Shown here: positions 33,978 through 44,547 of the stretch, one piece after another | How the letters are laid out: each line of letters opens with the position of its first letter | Position numbering within the stretch: the first letter of the stretch is position 1 | Assembly (NCBI GenBank): GCA_016213105.1 | Contig: JACRBN010000019.1 | Span: forward strand, 271,350-335,349 | Source of the DNA: Chloroflexota bacterium | GTDB taxonomy: Bacteria > Chloroflexota > Anaerolineae > Anaerolineales > Villigracilaceae | Length of the DNA stretch: 64,000 nt | Direction of reading: 5' to 3' | Notes under the pieces: model-generated | Told to the model about the DNA's origin: nothing | The model's input: the letters and a program-made list of their open reading frames with translations, nothing else | Database searches by the model: none | Translations under genes and position numbers: made by a program

Positions 33978-35483
33978 CTACAGCTTGAAGAGCAGGCGCG
34001 CCTCGCGCCAGACCAGCGCCAAAGCGACCAATCCGCCGATGCTCATGCCCAGCAGGGCGGTCAACACCGCGGAGCCGGGGATGTACAGCGCCAGCAGGTA
34101 GGAGATTGCCCCCCCGACCAGGGCCGCGACCAGACCCTTGGCCACCGCTCCGCCCACGCGGATTGGCTCGTGGGTGCGGTTGGACAGCCAGGTGAACAGG
34201 ACGATGGCCTCGATCAGCACGGCGATCTCGGCGAAGGCGATGAGGGGGGCGCCGATATCCTTGAAGAAGGTCACGGCCGTGATGCCAATGCCGAGGAAGA
34301 TGACCAGCCGCAGCCCGACGGCATACAGCGGGTACAGCGGTTCCTTGCGGGCATAGAACGAACGCGCCGCCACTTCGTGGATGACGAAGCCGGTCAGGGT
34401 GAGCAGGTAGGCGCGGGTGGAGGCTGTCAACAGGGCGGTGCCAGCCTCGTCGAAGCCGAAGACCGCCCGCACCAGCGGATGGATGCCCGCCGCCATCACG
34501 GCCGCGATGGGCAGGGTCACGGCGATCAGGAACTGGAGCGCCTTCTCGATGGTCTCGCGGAAGCGGGTCCAATCTCCGCGCGCGGCGTATTCGGAGATGG
34601 TCGGCAGCAGGGCGGTGGCCAGCGCCGTCCCGATGATCGTCTCGGGCACCTGCATGACCATCCAGCCGTAGGTCATCGACGTGACTGCGCCGACCTGGTC
34701 GAGGCGCGAGGCCAGGTTGTCGCGCGCCAGCACGATGAGCTGGATGCCGCCCATCGTCAGCAGGCGCGGAGCCATCAATTTGAGAGCCTCGATCAGGCCC
34801 GAGTTGCGCAGGTCGAGGGAGGGCGTCCAGCGGAATCCAAACTTGAACAGGCCGGGGATTTGAATGAGCAGGTGCATCGCCGCCCCGATAACGACCCCGT
34901 ACACCAGCCCGTGGATGCCATACTTCGGCACCAGGAAGATTGCCCCGAAGATCTGCCCGATGTTATACATGGTCGGCGCCAGGGCGGGCAGGATGAAATG
35001 CTGGTTGGCCTGCAGGGAGGCCATTACCAGGCCGCTGATCGAGAAGATGATCGTGCCAAGCAGGTTGAGGCGCATCAGGTCGGCCAGCAGGGTGCGCTGT
35101 TCGGCGCCAAAGCCGGGCGCGATGCCAAGCTCCGCGTCCACGATTGGTTGGGCGAAGATGGCGATGACCAGCGCGAAGGAACCCGTCACCAGGAAGGCCA
35201 CATTGGCCACGCGCGAGAACAGGTCCCAGGCCGCGGCGCGATCCTTGCGGGTCAGATACTCGGTCAACAGGGGGATGAACGCCATCGCCAGCGCGCCGCC
35301 CGAGATCAGGGCGAACAACACGTCGGGCAGGTTGTTGGCGGCATTGAACGTGTCGAGCATCTCCACCGAATCGGCATACTGCCGCGAGATGATGCCCGCG
35401 CGCACGAAGGCCAGGATCTTATCAATAAGGAAGAAGAACCCGACAATGAGCGCGTTACGGCTCAGCTTGGAAAGTTTATTCAT
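33978..35483 (-). CDS. murJ: Lipid II flippase MurJ
   Basis: The product has 501 residues and 14 hydrophobic helices, the MOP-superfamily topology of MurJ/MviN. It flips the peptidoglycan precursor lipid II across the membrane. Visible features are the charged helix-1 region DKILAFVRAGIIS, FNAANNLPD before helix 2, and the basic loops in helices 7-8 (RLLTMGGIQLIVLARDNLAS). The downstream gene starts 21 bases later on the same strand. Confidence 0.88.
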   Translation of the reverse strand: MNKLSKLSRNALIVGFFFLIDKILAFVRAGIISRQYADSVEMLDTFNAANNLPDVLFALISGGALAMAFIPLLTEYLTRKDRAAAWDLFSRVANVAFLVTGSFALVIAIFAQPIVDAELGIAPGFGAEQRTLLADLMRLNLLGTIIFSISGLVMASLQANQHFILPALAPTMYNIGQIFGAIFLVPKYGIHGLVYGVVIGAAMHLLIQIPGLFKFGFRWTPSLDLRNSGLIEALKLMAPRLLTMGGIQLIVLARDNLASRLDQVGAVTSMTYGWMVMQVPETIIGTALATALLPTISEYAARGDWTRFRETIEKALQFLIAVTLPIAAVMAAGIHPLVRAVFGFDEAGTALLTASTRAYLLTLTGFVIHEVAARSFYARKEPLYPLYAVGLRLVIFLGIGITAVTFFKDIGAPLIAFAEIAVLIEAIVLFTWLSNRTHEPIRVGGAVAKGLVAALVGGAISYLLALYIPGSAVLTALLGMSIGGLVALALVWREARLLFKL

Positions 35484-35486
35484 GGC

Positions 35487-35663
35487 CTAATGTTCGGCGG
35501 GCGGCGTGACTTCCATGCCGGGCAGCTTCTCGGCCAGCACCTGCGGCTTGTGGATCAACAGCGGCAGGCATTGTGGGCAGATGTGCTGCTCCCCACCTTT
35601 GAAGTTCAGGTTCAGCAGGGGAATTTGTTCTTCAGTGCGGTCGCAATTCAAACAAGTGTGCAT
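35487..35663 (-). CDS. Small zinc-ribbon-like protein
   Basis: The product has 58 residues from the ATG at 35663, which follows GGAG by 5 bases; a start six codons upstream has no ribosome site. Two CxxC knuckles, CLNC (4-7) and CPQC (29-32), are separated by 21 residues, a classic zinc-ribbon spacing, and a QHICPQCLPLLIHKP segment is conserved-looking. It sits directly upstream of murJ and may be co-transcribed with it. The function is unknown. Confidence 0.7.
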   Translation of the reverse strand: MHTCLNCDRTEEQIPLLNLNFKGGEQHICPQCLPLLIHKPQVLAEKLPGMEVTPPAEH

Positions 35664-35702
35664 GATGTCTCCAATCATCAATCGCAAATCGTCAATCGTA
35701 AA

Positions 35703-36494
35703 TTACATCGTGCCCTTGTACATCCCGCCGTCCACGTTTAGCATCACGCCCGTGATGTAGGATGCGGCCGGGGAAACGAGGAAGGCGGCGGCGTTGGCGA
35801 ACTCTTCGGGATGCCCCAACCGCCCGAGCGGACTCTGCTCCGACTGCTTGCGGATCTCCTCCTCGACCGTGGACTTGTTCGCCGTTGCGCGGGCGGTCAT
35901 CAACTCTGTGACCCGTTCCGTTTCCGTCCAGCCCGGCAGGATCGAGTTGACGCGGATGCCCTCCCGCCCCAGGTCGAGCGCCAGCGACTTGGTCAGGCCG
36001 ATCGTCCCCGCGCGGATGCTGTTCGAGAGCAGCAGGTTGGCGATGGGCTGCTTGACCGACATCGACGTGACGGTCAGGATGCTGGCCGCCGACGACTTGC
36101 GCAGGTGGGGCAGGGCGGCCTGGATCAGCCGCACGTGCAGCATCAGGCACAGGTCCACGCCTTTTTGCCAGGCGGCCTCGTCGAGCGTGTCGATGCCCCC
36201 GGGCGGAGGTCCGCCCGCGTTGGTGATGAGGATGTCCAGCCCGCTGAAGGCCTCCACGGTCTGTGCGACCAGCTTCGCGGGCATCTCAGGCAGGCTCACA
36301 TCCCCCGCCAGCCCAATGACCTGCGCGCCTGTTTCCTTTTGCAGCTTCTCAGCCACGGCTTGAATCCTGGCTGCGTCCCGCCCGTTGATGGCGACCTTGC
36401 AGCCTTCTTTTGCAAGCGCCAACGCAGTGGCGTAGCCCAGTCCGCGGGAAGAGCCGGTGACCAGGGCGCGTTTGTCTTTGAGTCCTAAGTCCAT
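35703..36494 (-). CDS. Short-chain dehydrogenase/reductase with a non-canonical active site
   Basis: The product has 263 residues. The NAD(P)-binding motif TGSSRGLG (13-20) and NAGG (92-95) are intact, and so is Ser144. The active-site Tyr and Lys expected at 157 and 161 are Ser157 and Arg161 (LSNSIRAG). This matches a FabG-like SDR subgroup known to lack the perfect catalytic tetrad. It may still reduce or bind a substrate, but standard SDR chemistry should not be assumed. Confidence 0.82.
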   Translation of the reverse strand: MDLGLKDKRALVTGSSRGLGYATALALAKEGCKVAINGRDAARIQAVAEKLQKETGAQVIGLAGDVSLPEMPAKLVAQTVEAFSGLDILITNAGGPPPGGIDTLDEAAWQKGVDLCLMLHVRLIQAALPHLRKSSAASILTVTSMSVKQPIANLLLSNSIRAGTIGLTKSLALDLGREGIRVNSILPGWTETERVTELMTARATANKSTVEEEIRKQSEQSPLGRLGHPEEFANAAAFLVSPAASYITGVMLNVDGGMYKGTM

Positions 36495-36542
36495 TGTGTC
36501 TCCTTTATTTCGTTGAACGTTAAACGTTTAACGTTCAACGGG

Positions 36543-36824
36543 TTAGATGATTTCGATTTTCGTATCCCAGACATCCCCATCTGTCCAGTTCGCGTCCACC
36601 CATTTTGCCACACTTTGCAGGGATTGTTCCAGCACAATTTTGTCCGAATTGAGCATGGCGCAGCCGATGACCGCCTCGCTCCATTTGTCTTGCAAATCCA
36701 TCTCCGCCACCGAGACGTTGAACTCACAGCGCAGACGGGACATCAACGGCTTGATGCGTCCGCGCTTGTCCTTGAGGGAGAAACAGGCGGGCAGGTGCAG
36801 GTGAAAGGTGAGGGTGGCAATCAT
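36543..36824 (-). CDS. DUF503 (YlxP-like) protein
   Basis: The product has 93 residues, with the DUF503 pattern: short beta strands (MIATLTFHLHLPACFSLKDKR), a helix with KPLMSRLRCEFNVSVAEMD, and VIGCAML. The family is a small ferredoxin-like fold of unknown function, often near translation genes. Here its start overlaps the RelE-like toxin stop by 4 bases, so it is the third gene of the toxin-antitoxin transcript. Confidence 0.82.
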   Translation of the reverse strand: MIATLTFHLHLPACFSLKDKRGRIKPLMSRLRCEFNVSVAEMDLQDKWSEAVIGCAMLNSDKIVLEQSLQSVAKWVDANWTDGDVWDTKIEII

Positions 36825-37099
36825 TTTGATTCGCGGTATACGCCCCCGCGTGGGCCAATTTCAAGGACGAGAATGATTAGTTGTTCGTCTTCGATGGCGT
36901 AGATGATGCGCCATTCGCCGACACGGATTCGATACAGATTTTCGTAGCCCAAGATATTCTTATATCCCTGCGGACGCGGATCGTTTTTTAGCTCGCGGAT
37001 GGCAAGGCGAATACGTTCCAGAATGCTGCCATTCAGACGCTTGAGCGCCTTTTCTGCCTTGCGATGGATGATGAGTTTCCAGCCCCCAGGCTCGGTCAT
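36821..37099 (-). CDS. RelE/ParE-family toxin
   Basis: The product has 92 residues with the RelE pattern: KLIIHRKAEKALKRLN, an Arg-rich strand RIRVGEWRIIYAIED and LVLEIGPRGGVY. RelE toxins cleave mRNA on the ribosome. Overlaps by 4 bases occur with both the upstream antitoxin and the downstream DUF503 gene. Confidence 0.88.
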   Translation of the reverse strand: MTEPGGWKLIIHRKAEKALKRLNGSILERIRLAIRELKNDPRPQGYKNILGYENLYRIRVGEWRIIYAIEDEQLIILVLEIGPRGGVYRESK

Positions 37100-37380
37100 T
37101 TTACTTCTCCGCTGCCTTCCAACTCGTCATCGACTTCATCCCAGGCGCGAGCCACAGACGGGTCGCGCTTCCACTCTTCATAGGCGGCGGCGGCTTCACG
37201 TACCGCACGAAATTCCTCCATCTGTTGCTGGAATTCTGCGTAATCGATGGCGGGAATCAGCACCGCCACGCTCTTGCCGTTGCGTTCGATGATCACATCC
37301 CCCTTGCCCGCCAACACCTGATCGAGCAGGTCGCGAAAGCGGGTGCGGGCCTCGCTGCTTTTAACAGTAATATTGGACAT
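37096..37380 (-). CDS. Phd/YefM-family antitoxin
   Basis: The product has 94 residues. The N-terminal SEARTRFRDLLDQVLAGKGDVIIERNGKSVAVLI is the DNA-binding Phd/YefM fold; the acidic C-terminal half would wrap the toxin. It is translated just ahead of the RelE-like toxin (4-base overlap), and a perfect palindrome 22 bases upstream is its likely operator. Confidence 0.88.
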   Translation of the reverse strand: MSNITVKSSEARTRFRDLLDQVLAGKGDVIIERNGKSVAVLIPAIDYAEFQQQMEEFRAVREAAAAYEEWKRDPSVARAWDEVDDELEGSGEVK

Positions 37381-37402
37381 TTTCTACTCCTTCGTACGAA
37401 CT

Positions 37403-37424
37403 GTACAAATTGTACAATTTGTAC
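37403..37424. promoter_or_regulatory. 22-bp palindromic operator of the toxin-antitoxin operon
   Basis: The two halves GTACAAATTGT and ACAATTTGTAC are exact reverse complements. It lies 22 bp upstream of the antitoxin ATG, the usual place for autorepression by a Phd/YefM dimer. Confidence 0.7.
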
Positions 37425-37468
37425 AAAGGACTGTCAAGCAACTCAATTCAGGGTCGGCATCATTTTTT

Positions 37469-37978
37469 TTAGAACCAATGCAAGGCAACAGCGATTATCA
37501 ATAACAAGGCTGTTCCCCAAGAAACAACCATGAAAAAAGCTCCCATTGGTTTTGCAGGGGCGCCATTAAAAAGGATTGAAAGGATCGGGTGTCGGCCTAT
37601 ATATTCATCTCGCTGGTACATAAAAAAGCCGCTACATCCGTTCAAGAATAGGACTGGCACACATATCCACAATAGAAAACCATTAAAGTCAATATTGGCG
37701 TTGGTGTAATGGATGATCAAAAAGATGAGCGCTGGCCATAAGAAACTCAGATATGTTGGCAACACTGTTGGATGGAGAAAAATGCGCCCTAATTCGCGCA
37801 TCGTTTTTGGAAATGGATTTAATATCGTAATGATGAAGGCTGCTAAAAATACTCTGACCCAGAAGTCCGAGACAGCATCCGATTTTGGCAAAAAGGATGG
37901 CAGGAAAAAGCCTCCCAAAAGTATTCCCAGCGCTATTTTTACAAACAGCAGTAAATTCTTTGAATTGTCGAACTTCAT
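37469..37978 (-). CDS. Small polytopic membrane protein
   Basis: The product has 169 residues and four or five hydrophobic helices (about 10-27, 40-55, 75-93, 102-120, 148-168). The ATG at 37978 follows GAGGAAA; the open frame further upstream is repetitive low-complexity sequence. The gene is noticeably AT-rich compared with folC and lon next to it, a sign of recent acquisition. No family is recognised. Confidence 0.55.
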   Translation of the reverse strand: MKFDNSKNLLLFVKIALGILLGGFFLPSFLPKSDAVSDFWVRVFLAAFIITILNPFPKTMRELGRIFLHPTVLPTYLSFLWPALIFLIIHYTNANIDFNGFLLWICVPVLFLNGCSGFFMYQRDEYIGRHPILSILFNGAPAKPMGAFFMVVSWGTALLLIIAVALHWF

Positions 37979-38095
37979 TTTTCCTCGTATCGTCTTTTTG
38001 AACTTCCCATCCTGCCAACTCCCAAACCCAACTCCCCGAATCCGCCTCCCGATTCCCAATTTACCAATTCCCAATCACCCATTACAATCTCTTCC

Positions 38096-39508
38096 ATGGA
38101 CACTGAACAAAATTATAACCTCGCCCTTGATTACCTGTATTCTTACATTGATTATAGCCTGAGACAAGCCTCGGAGATCGCCAGGGCTGAATTCAACCTC
38201 GATCGCATGTTCGCGCTGCTGAACCTGCTGGGAAATCCGCACCAGGCGTATCCCATCATTCACGTGGCGGGGACGAAGGGGAAGGGGTCGACGTCGGCGC
38301 TGTGCGCGTCGGCGTTGCAGGCGGCGGGCTACAAGACGGGATTGTACACGTCGCCGCATCTGCTGGACTACGCCGAGCGGATTCAAATCGACGGGCAGCC
38401 GATCTCGCACCAGATGCTGATCGATCTGGTCGAGGAGGTCAAGCCCTTCGTGGCGCAGGTCGAGAAGCTGACCACCTTCGAGATCACCACGGCGCTGGCC
38501 TTCCTGGCCTTTGCCAAACAGGGCTGCACGGCGGCCGTTTTCGAGGTCGGCCTGGGCGGACGGCTGGACGCGACCAACGTGGTCACTCCGCGCGTGTCGG
38601 TCATCACCTCGCTCTCGATGGATCACATGACTGTGCTGGGCGACACCCTGGCCAAGATCGCGGGCGAGAAGGCAGGCATCATCAAGGACGGTGTGCCCGT
38701 GGTCTCCGCGCCGCAAAAGTATGAGGCGCTCGAAGTTCTCCTGCGCGTAGCCAATTTGAAGAACACAGAAGTTACCCTGGTGGGTAAGGATGTGACCTTC
38801 GAGCCAGTCCATCACACGCTGGAGGGGCAGATTTTCGCCCTGAGCGGAATGACGAGCGAAGCGAGGAATGTAGTCGAAGGGCAGGGAAGCGAAGGAAGAG
38901 GAGATTTGATAACCCATCCTTCGACTGCACTCCCTGGCGGTCGCTCCGCTCAGGACGAAGGATTGTTGATAACCCTTCCCCTGCTCGGCGGCCACCAACT
39001 CGTCAACGCGGCCACGGCCTATGCGGCGCTCAAAGTCAGCGGGTTGAAAATCCCTGATGAGGCTATCCAACGCGGCTTTGCTCAGGTAAAATGGCCTGCC
39101 CGCTTCGAGGTTGTCCGCCGTGAGCCGCCCGTGATCTTCGACTCGGCTCACAACGATGACTCGTTCGCCCGCCTGCGCGAGACGCTCGAAACCTATTTCC
39201 CTGGCAAAAAGGTATATCTCATTTTCGGCGCATCCGAGGACAAGAACATCCCGGGCATGTTCCGCGAAATGCAGCCGAAGATCGAGCGATTGATCGTGAC
39301 GCGCGCGAATCACCCGCGGGCGCTGGAGCCTGGGAAAATCCAGGGGTTGGCCGACCAGGCTGGGGTCCAGAGCGAGGCGGTGACACCCGTCGAGGCGGCT
39401 TTGGCGCGGGCGTTGGAATTGTCCGAAAAAGATGGTAGCATAGTGTTATCCGCAGGCTCGATGTTCGTGACCGCCGAAGTCATGGCGGCGTGGAAAAAAT
39501 ATTATTAG
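38096..39508 (+). CDS. folC: Dihydrofolate/folylpolyglutamate synthase with in-frame repeat insertion
   Basis: The product has 470 residues. The Mur-ligase ATP-binding loop GTKGKGST (near residue 61) and the ATNVVTP/SVITSLSMDHM region are typical of FolC, which adds glutamate to dihydropteroate or folates. Residues about 248-290 are encoded by an inverted pair of family A repeats (LSGMTSEARNVVEG...STALPGGRSAQDEG); the family has no such segment, and without it the protein would be near the usual 420-430 residues. TACAAT (38083-38088) ends 7 bases before the ATG, which suggests a leaderless transcript. Confidence 0.88.
   Translation: MDTEQNYNLALDYLYSYIDYSLRQASEIARAEFNLDRMFALLNLLGNPHQAYPIIHVAGTKGKGSTSALCASALQAAGYKTGLYTSPHLLDYAERIQIDGQPISHQMLIDLVEEVKPFVAQVEKLTTFEITTALAFLAFAKQGCTAAVFEVGLGGRLDATNVVTPRVSVITSLSMDHMTVLGDTLAKIAGEKAGIIKDGVPVVSAPQKYEALEVLLRVANLKNTEVTLVGKDVTFEPVHHTLEGQIFALSGMTSEARNVVEGQGSEGRGDLITHPSTALPGGRSAQDEGLLITLPLLGGHQLVNAATAYAALKVSGLKIPDEAIQRGFAQVKWPARFEVVRREPPVIFDSAHNDDSFARLRETLETYFPGKKVYLIFGASEDKNIPGMFREMQPKIERLIVTRANHPRALEPGKIQGLADQAGVQSEAVTPVEAALARALELSEKDGSIVLSAGSMFVTAEVMAAWKKYY
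38837..38968. repeat. Inverted pair of family A repeats inside folC
   Basis: CCTGAGCGGAATGACGAGCG...GTCGAAGG and the inverse CCTTCGACTGCACTC...CGCTCCGCTCAGG flank a short spacer. The whole insert keeps the frame open for about 43 codons. Confidence 0.8.
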
Positions 39509-39512
39509 TATG

Positions 39513-39602
39513 TCATTGCGAGGGCGGTGCTCTTCGCCCGAAGCAATCTCCGTTTATACGGGGATTGCTTCGTCGGCTTACAGCCTCTTCGCAATGACAG
39601 AG
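39513..39602. repeat. Complete family B palindromic element
   Basis: GTCATTGCGAGGGCGG...GAAGCAATCTCCG is opposed by CGGGGATTGCTTCG...CTCTTCGCAATGAC, giving a long imperfect hairpin between folC and lon. Confidence 0.75.
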
Positions 39603-39609
39603 GACTCAT

Positions 39610-42084
<2,475 letters not shown>

Positions 42085-42090
42085 CGGAGA

Positions 42091-42125
42091 AAGAACAGCG
42101 CCCAATGCAGGGCGCTGTTCTTTTT
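42091..42125 (+). terminator. Rho-independent terminator after lon
   Basis: AAGAACAGCGCCC, loop AATGCA, GGGCGCTGTTCTT: a perfect 13-bp stem that continues into a T run. Confidence 0.85.
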
Positions 42126-42175
42126 AAGAGATAACCACGGAGGCACGGAGGATTAAAACCCAGTGCCTGCGTAGT
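42113..42175 (+). repeat. 63-bp direct repeat, copy 1 (includes half of lon terminator)
   Basis: Identical, apart from one base, to 43170-43232. It starts inside the 3' arm of the lon terminator (CGCTGTTCTTTTTAAGAG) and ends GCGTAGT. Confidence 0.8.
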
Positions 42176-42212
42176 TTGATTTTGACGGGTCTACTTTGCC
42201 AGCGTCACATTT

Positions 42213-42291
42213 CGTCCTGAGCGGAGCCGCACGCTCTCTTCGACACTCCCGTTGGTCGCAGGGCAGCTTTGTGCGGCGCAGTCGAAGGGTC
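42213..42291. repeat. Dispersed repeat family A, extended
   Basis: GTCCTGAGCGGAGCCGC...GGCGCAGTCGAAGGGTC, between the lon end and the lipoprotein gene. Confidence 0.65.
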
Positions 42292-42320
42292 AGATGTATG
42301 CTTTATTAGGCAAAATTTCC

Positions 42321-42881
42321 TTAATCATAATCGACCCTGAATACTTCTACTGCCTTTGTAACATTCCAATGTCCATCAACCAGTTCAAGGAAATATACCA
42401 CTCCATTTCCAGAATGAGCAAAAGAAACGAAGCGAGATACAAAAGCCTGCTTCTTGCTCGAATCGAATCCTATCTGTGAGAAAGAGTAAATCATTAGGGA
42501 AGATTCTGTAGCCCAATCACGTGGATTTTGTTCCAAATCCCGTAATGAATATTTGCAACCGAAATTCAAATCGTTTGGAAAAGGAAGCGGCTGAGAATTT
42601 GCTTGCACAAAATCATCCCATGTTTCTCGCTTAATCTGTGGAAATGCCTTGCTTGCCCATTGCCAATCATATTTCTCAAACCGACGATTATCAGTTATTG
42701 AATTGACAACCAAGTCTATATTCTCACAGTAAATGCCTTTTCCATCCGGGGAAAAGTCGTTACGGAATATTTCTGTATAAATCTCTGATTCTGCCGCCTG
42801 TTCCGAGTCTGGACTTTGGCGAATTGAACAGGAAGCCAGGAAAAAGAAAATCGCGATGATGGCGGGAAATATTTTCGACAT
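42321..42881 (-). CDS. Lipoprotein of unknown function
   Basis: The product has 186 residues. The signal peptide MSKIFPAIIAIFFFLASC ends in a lipobox (LASC), so it should be lipid-anchored outside the membrane. The mature part is a mixed alpha/beta domain (for example YDWQWASKAFPQIKRE, VYFLELVDGHWNV) that I do not recognise. The gene is AT-rich, lies within the repeat-bounded island, and directly follows one of the 85-bp elements, like a gene cassette. Confidence 0.6.
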   Translation of the reverse strand: MSKIFPAIIAIFFFLASCSIRQSPDSEQAAESEIYTEIFRNDFSPDGKGIYCENIDLVVNSITDNRRFEKYDWQWASKAFPQIKRETWDDFVQANSQPLPFPNDLNFGCKYSLRDLEQNPRDWATESSLMIYSFSQIGFDSSKKQAFVSRFVSFAHSGNGVVYFLELVDGHWNVTKAVEVFRVDYD

Positions 42882-42913
42882 ACTCAGATTTTACTGCGTT
42901 TACCTATGGGTCT

Positions 42914-43140
42914 GCCCAACACCTTGACATTGACCTGCGCGCAGCCAGGCGTGGACTCTGCTTGGGAGCAGGACGCGAAGCGACTCGAAGCCACGCTGAG
43001 AATGTTTTAATCTTGGTGTCGGGGACTTTTCACGGGCTTGAACCTTGTGAAGGTTATGGCTGCTTCCAGATGGATTGCTGCGAAGAATAGCGTGCTTGCC
43101 ATCGCTGGGTTGACAATAATCGAACCTTCGCAAGGTTGGC
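42914..43140 (-). repeat. attC-like element, copy 1
   Basis: Positions 42914-42998 match the other two copies in 78-84 of 85 bases. On the minus strand it ends GTGTTGGGC, which fits the GTTRRRY recombination core, and holds inner complementary words GCGTGG/CCACGC. A GCCAACCTTG word at the far end (43131-43140) can pair with CAAGGTGTTGGGC. The copy is longer than the others. The whole gene-free stretch 42882-43361 holds this element, part of the direct repeat below and nothing else seen. Confidence 0.5.
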
Positions 43141-43169
43141 CGAACAAAGTTTGGGGAGGTGAAACCTGA

Positions 43170-43232
43170 CGCTGTTCTTTTTAAGAGATAACCACGGAGG
43201 CACGAAGGATTAAAACCCAGTGCCTGCGTAGT
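43170..43232 (+). repeat. 63-bp direct repeat, copy 2
   Basis: A copy of 42113-42175 with one mismatch. The two copies bracket the lipoprotein gene and the first attC-like element. Confidence 0.8.
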
Positions 43233-43361
43233 ATGGACAGAATCATCGAAAATAAACAATTTTTCCCGTCTGTAGACATCCAAGATAGGGCGTTTGCTTG
43301 CAAAAAACGCTCACCTCACCCGTATATTCGGGTTACCAAACGCAAGTGCGGAATGTGGGCA

Positions 43362-44354
43362 CTAGCAATAACTCAGGATTAAGTCTCTCATTTCTTCTTC
43401 TCCATTGGTGATATTCGAGAGAATATTAATCGTCAAGCTCTCTGGAACAATATGGCGAGAGTCAAATCCGACGCCAGCGTCGCCACCCACAATCGCAAAC
43501 ATGCTATCATCGAGACGCTTCTGGACTCCGTAACCATATCCGCTAGCGGTGTCGAAAGTATGGTGCGTTTTTAGGAAGGTCGCCGTGAGTTCGGTAGAAA
43601 GGATGCGATGCGAAAACAAACTGTCCCAAAAAACGCGGAGATCATCTGTTGTCGTATACATTCCTCCATCTCCACCGCCTCGTAGTGGCAGGTGGTAGAT
43701 GTTGGTTGTTCTTCGATTCTCTAGATAGCCATTTGCTGTGTTTTCAGGAAGATCATTGAAGGCATAGAAACCAGATCGATGCATGTTTGCTACCTGCAAA
43801 ACATGTTCACGGATGAAATCTCTATAAAGGCTGCCGGTTAATTTTTCGATCAGCATCCCCAACAAAACAAATCCACCGTTGGAGTAGGAGTATCTCTCAC
43901 CAGGGCGAAATTTCGCGCTATGCCCCTTGAATAGTGGATAGTAGTCTGAAGGTGTTTCCAGCTTGTACCACGGAATCTCCACGAAAAAATTCTCGAAGTC
44001 TGGCTCGATTTCCTCATCGTAATAATCATAAATACCTGAGGTGTGGGTGAGTAAGTGTTGAATCGTTGCATCTTCATCGATAAAGCTCGTATATTCTTGA
44101 GAGATTTCGCTGATGGTCGTATCCAAAGATAGGAGACCCTGGTCGATCAGTACACCAATTCCAAGAGCCGTAAAGAACTTTGTACCCGACGCAATTCCAA
44201 AGACCGTACTGGTGGTATTTGGCAGATGGTTCTTGATATCTCGATATCCATATGCCTTAGTATGGAGAGCTGATGAATCTTTAAATATCGAGATCACCCC
44301 CGAGAATTGTGTTTCTGATGCCACTTGTTCGATTCTTTGTATCAGTTCTTCCAT
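43362..44354 (-). CDS. Serine beta-lactamase-like hydrolase (penicillin-binding protein/esterase family)
   Basis: The product has 330 residues. The SxxK motif is ASGTKF (about residue 52) and YSYSNGGF supplies the YxN motif; a HTSGIYDYY region is typical of class C-like beta-lactamase-related hydrolases. These include esterases and D,D-peptidases, so antibiotic resistance is not implied. No signal peptide is present. The ATG at 44354 follows AGGA by 8 bases; an ATG two codons earlier is too close to it. The gene lies directly after attC-like element 2 and is AT-rich. Confidence 0.75.
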   Translation of the reverse strand: MEELIQRIEQVASETQFSGVISIFKDSSALHTKAYGYRDIKNHLPNTTSTVFGIASGTKFFTALGIGVLIDQGLLSLDTTISEISQEYTSFIDEDATIQHLLTHTSGIYDYYDEEIEPDFENFFVEIPWYKLETPSDYYPLFKGHSAKFRPGERYSYSNGGFVLLGMLIEKLTGSLYRDFIREHVLQVANMHRSGFYAFNDLPENTANGYLENRRTTNIYHLPLRGGGDGGMYTTTDDLRVFWDSLFSHRILSTELTATFLKTHHTFDTASGYGYGVQKRLDDSMFAIVGGDAGVGFDSRHIVPESLTINILSNITNGEEEMRDLILSYC

Positions 44355-44372
44355 CTGCATTTTCCTATGTGC

Positions 44373-44543
44373 GCCCAACGCCTTGGCATTGACCTGCGTG
44401 TAGCCGGGCGTGGACTCTGCTTGGGAGCAGGACGCAAAGCGACTCGAATCCACGCTGTGCGAAATTCTCGCCGTAGGTGCCGTCTTTTCAAACAATTTCC
44501 TGTCCAAGCCTTGGTCGGTGCGATTTATCGGTAGGCGCACACA
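44373..44543 (-). repeat. attC-like element, copy 2
   Basis: The 85-bp core is 44373-44457. It differs from the other two copies at about seven positions. On the minus strand it ends GCGTTGGGCGCACA, and TGTGCGCC at the other end (44535-44542) can pair with GGCGCACA. Confidence 0.5.
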
Positions 44544-44547
44544 CACG

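Noticed and set aside
33930..35741. 603-codon open frame on the plus strand
   Set aside because: Complement of murJ, rich in Gln, Asp and Arg with no domain; the minus strand encodes a convincing 14-helix flippase.
42914..42998. tRNA-like sequence in the 85-bp element
   Set aside because: A TTCGAGTC word resembles a T-loop, but the flanking bases do not form a T-stem or acceptor stem.
43362..44354. Antibiotic-resistance beta-lactamase
   Set aside because: It has SxxK and YxN but no signal peptide and belongs to the broad esterase/beta-lactamase-related group, so a resistance role is not supported.
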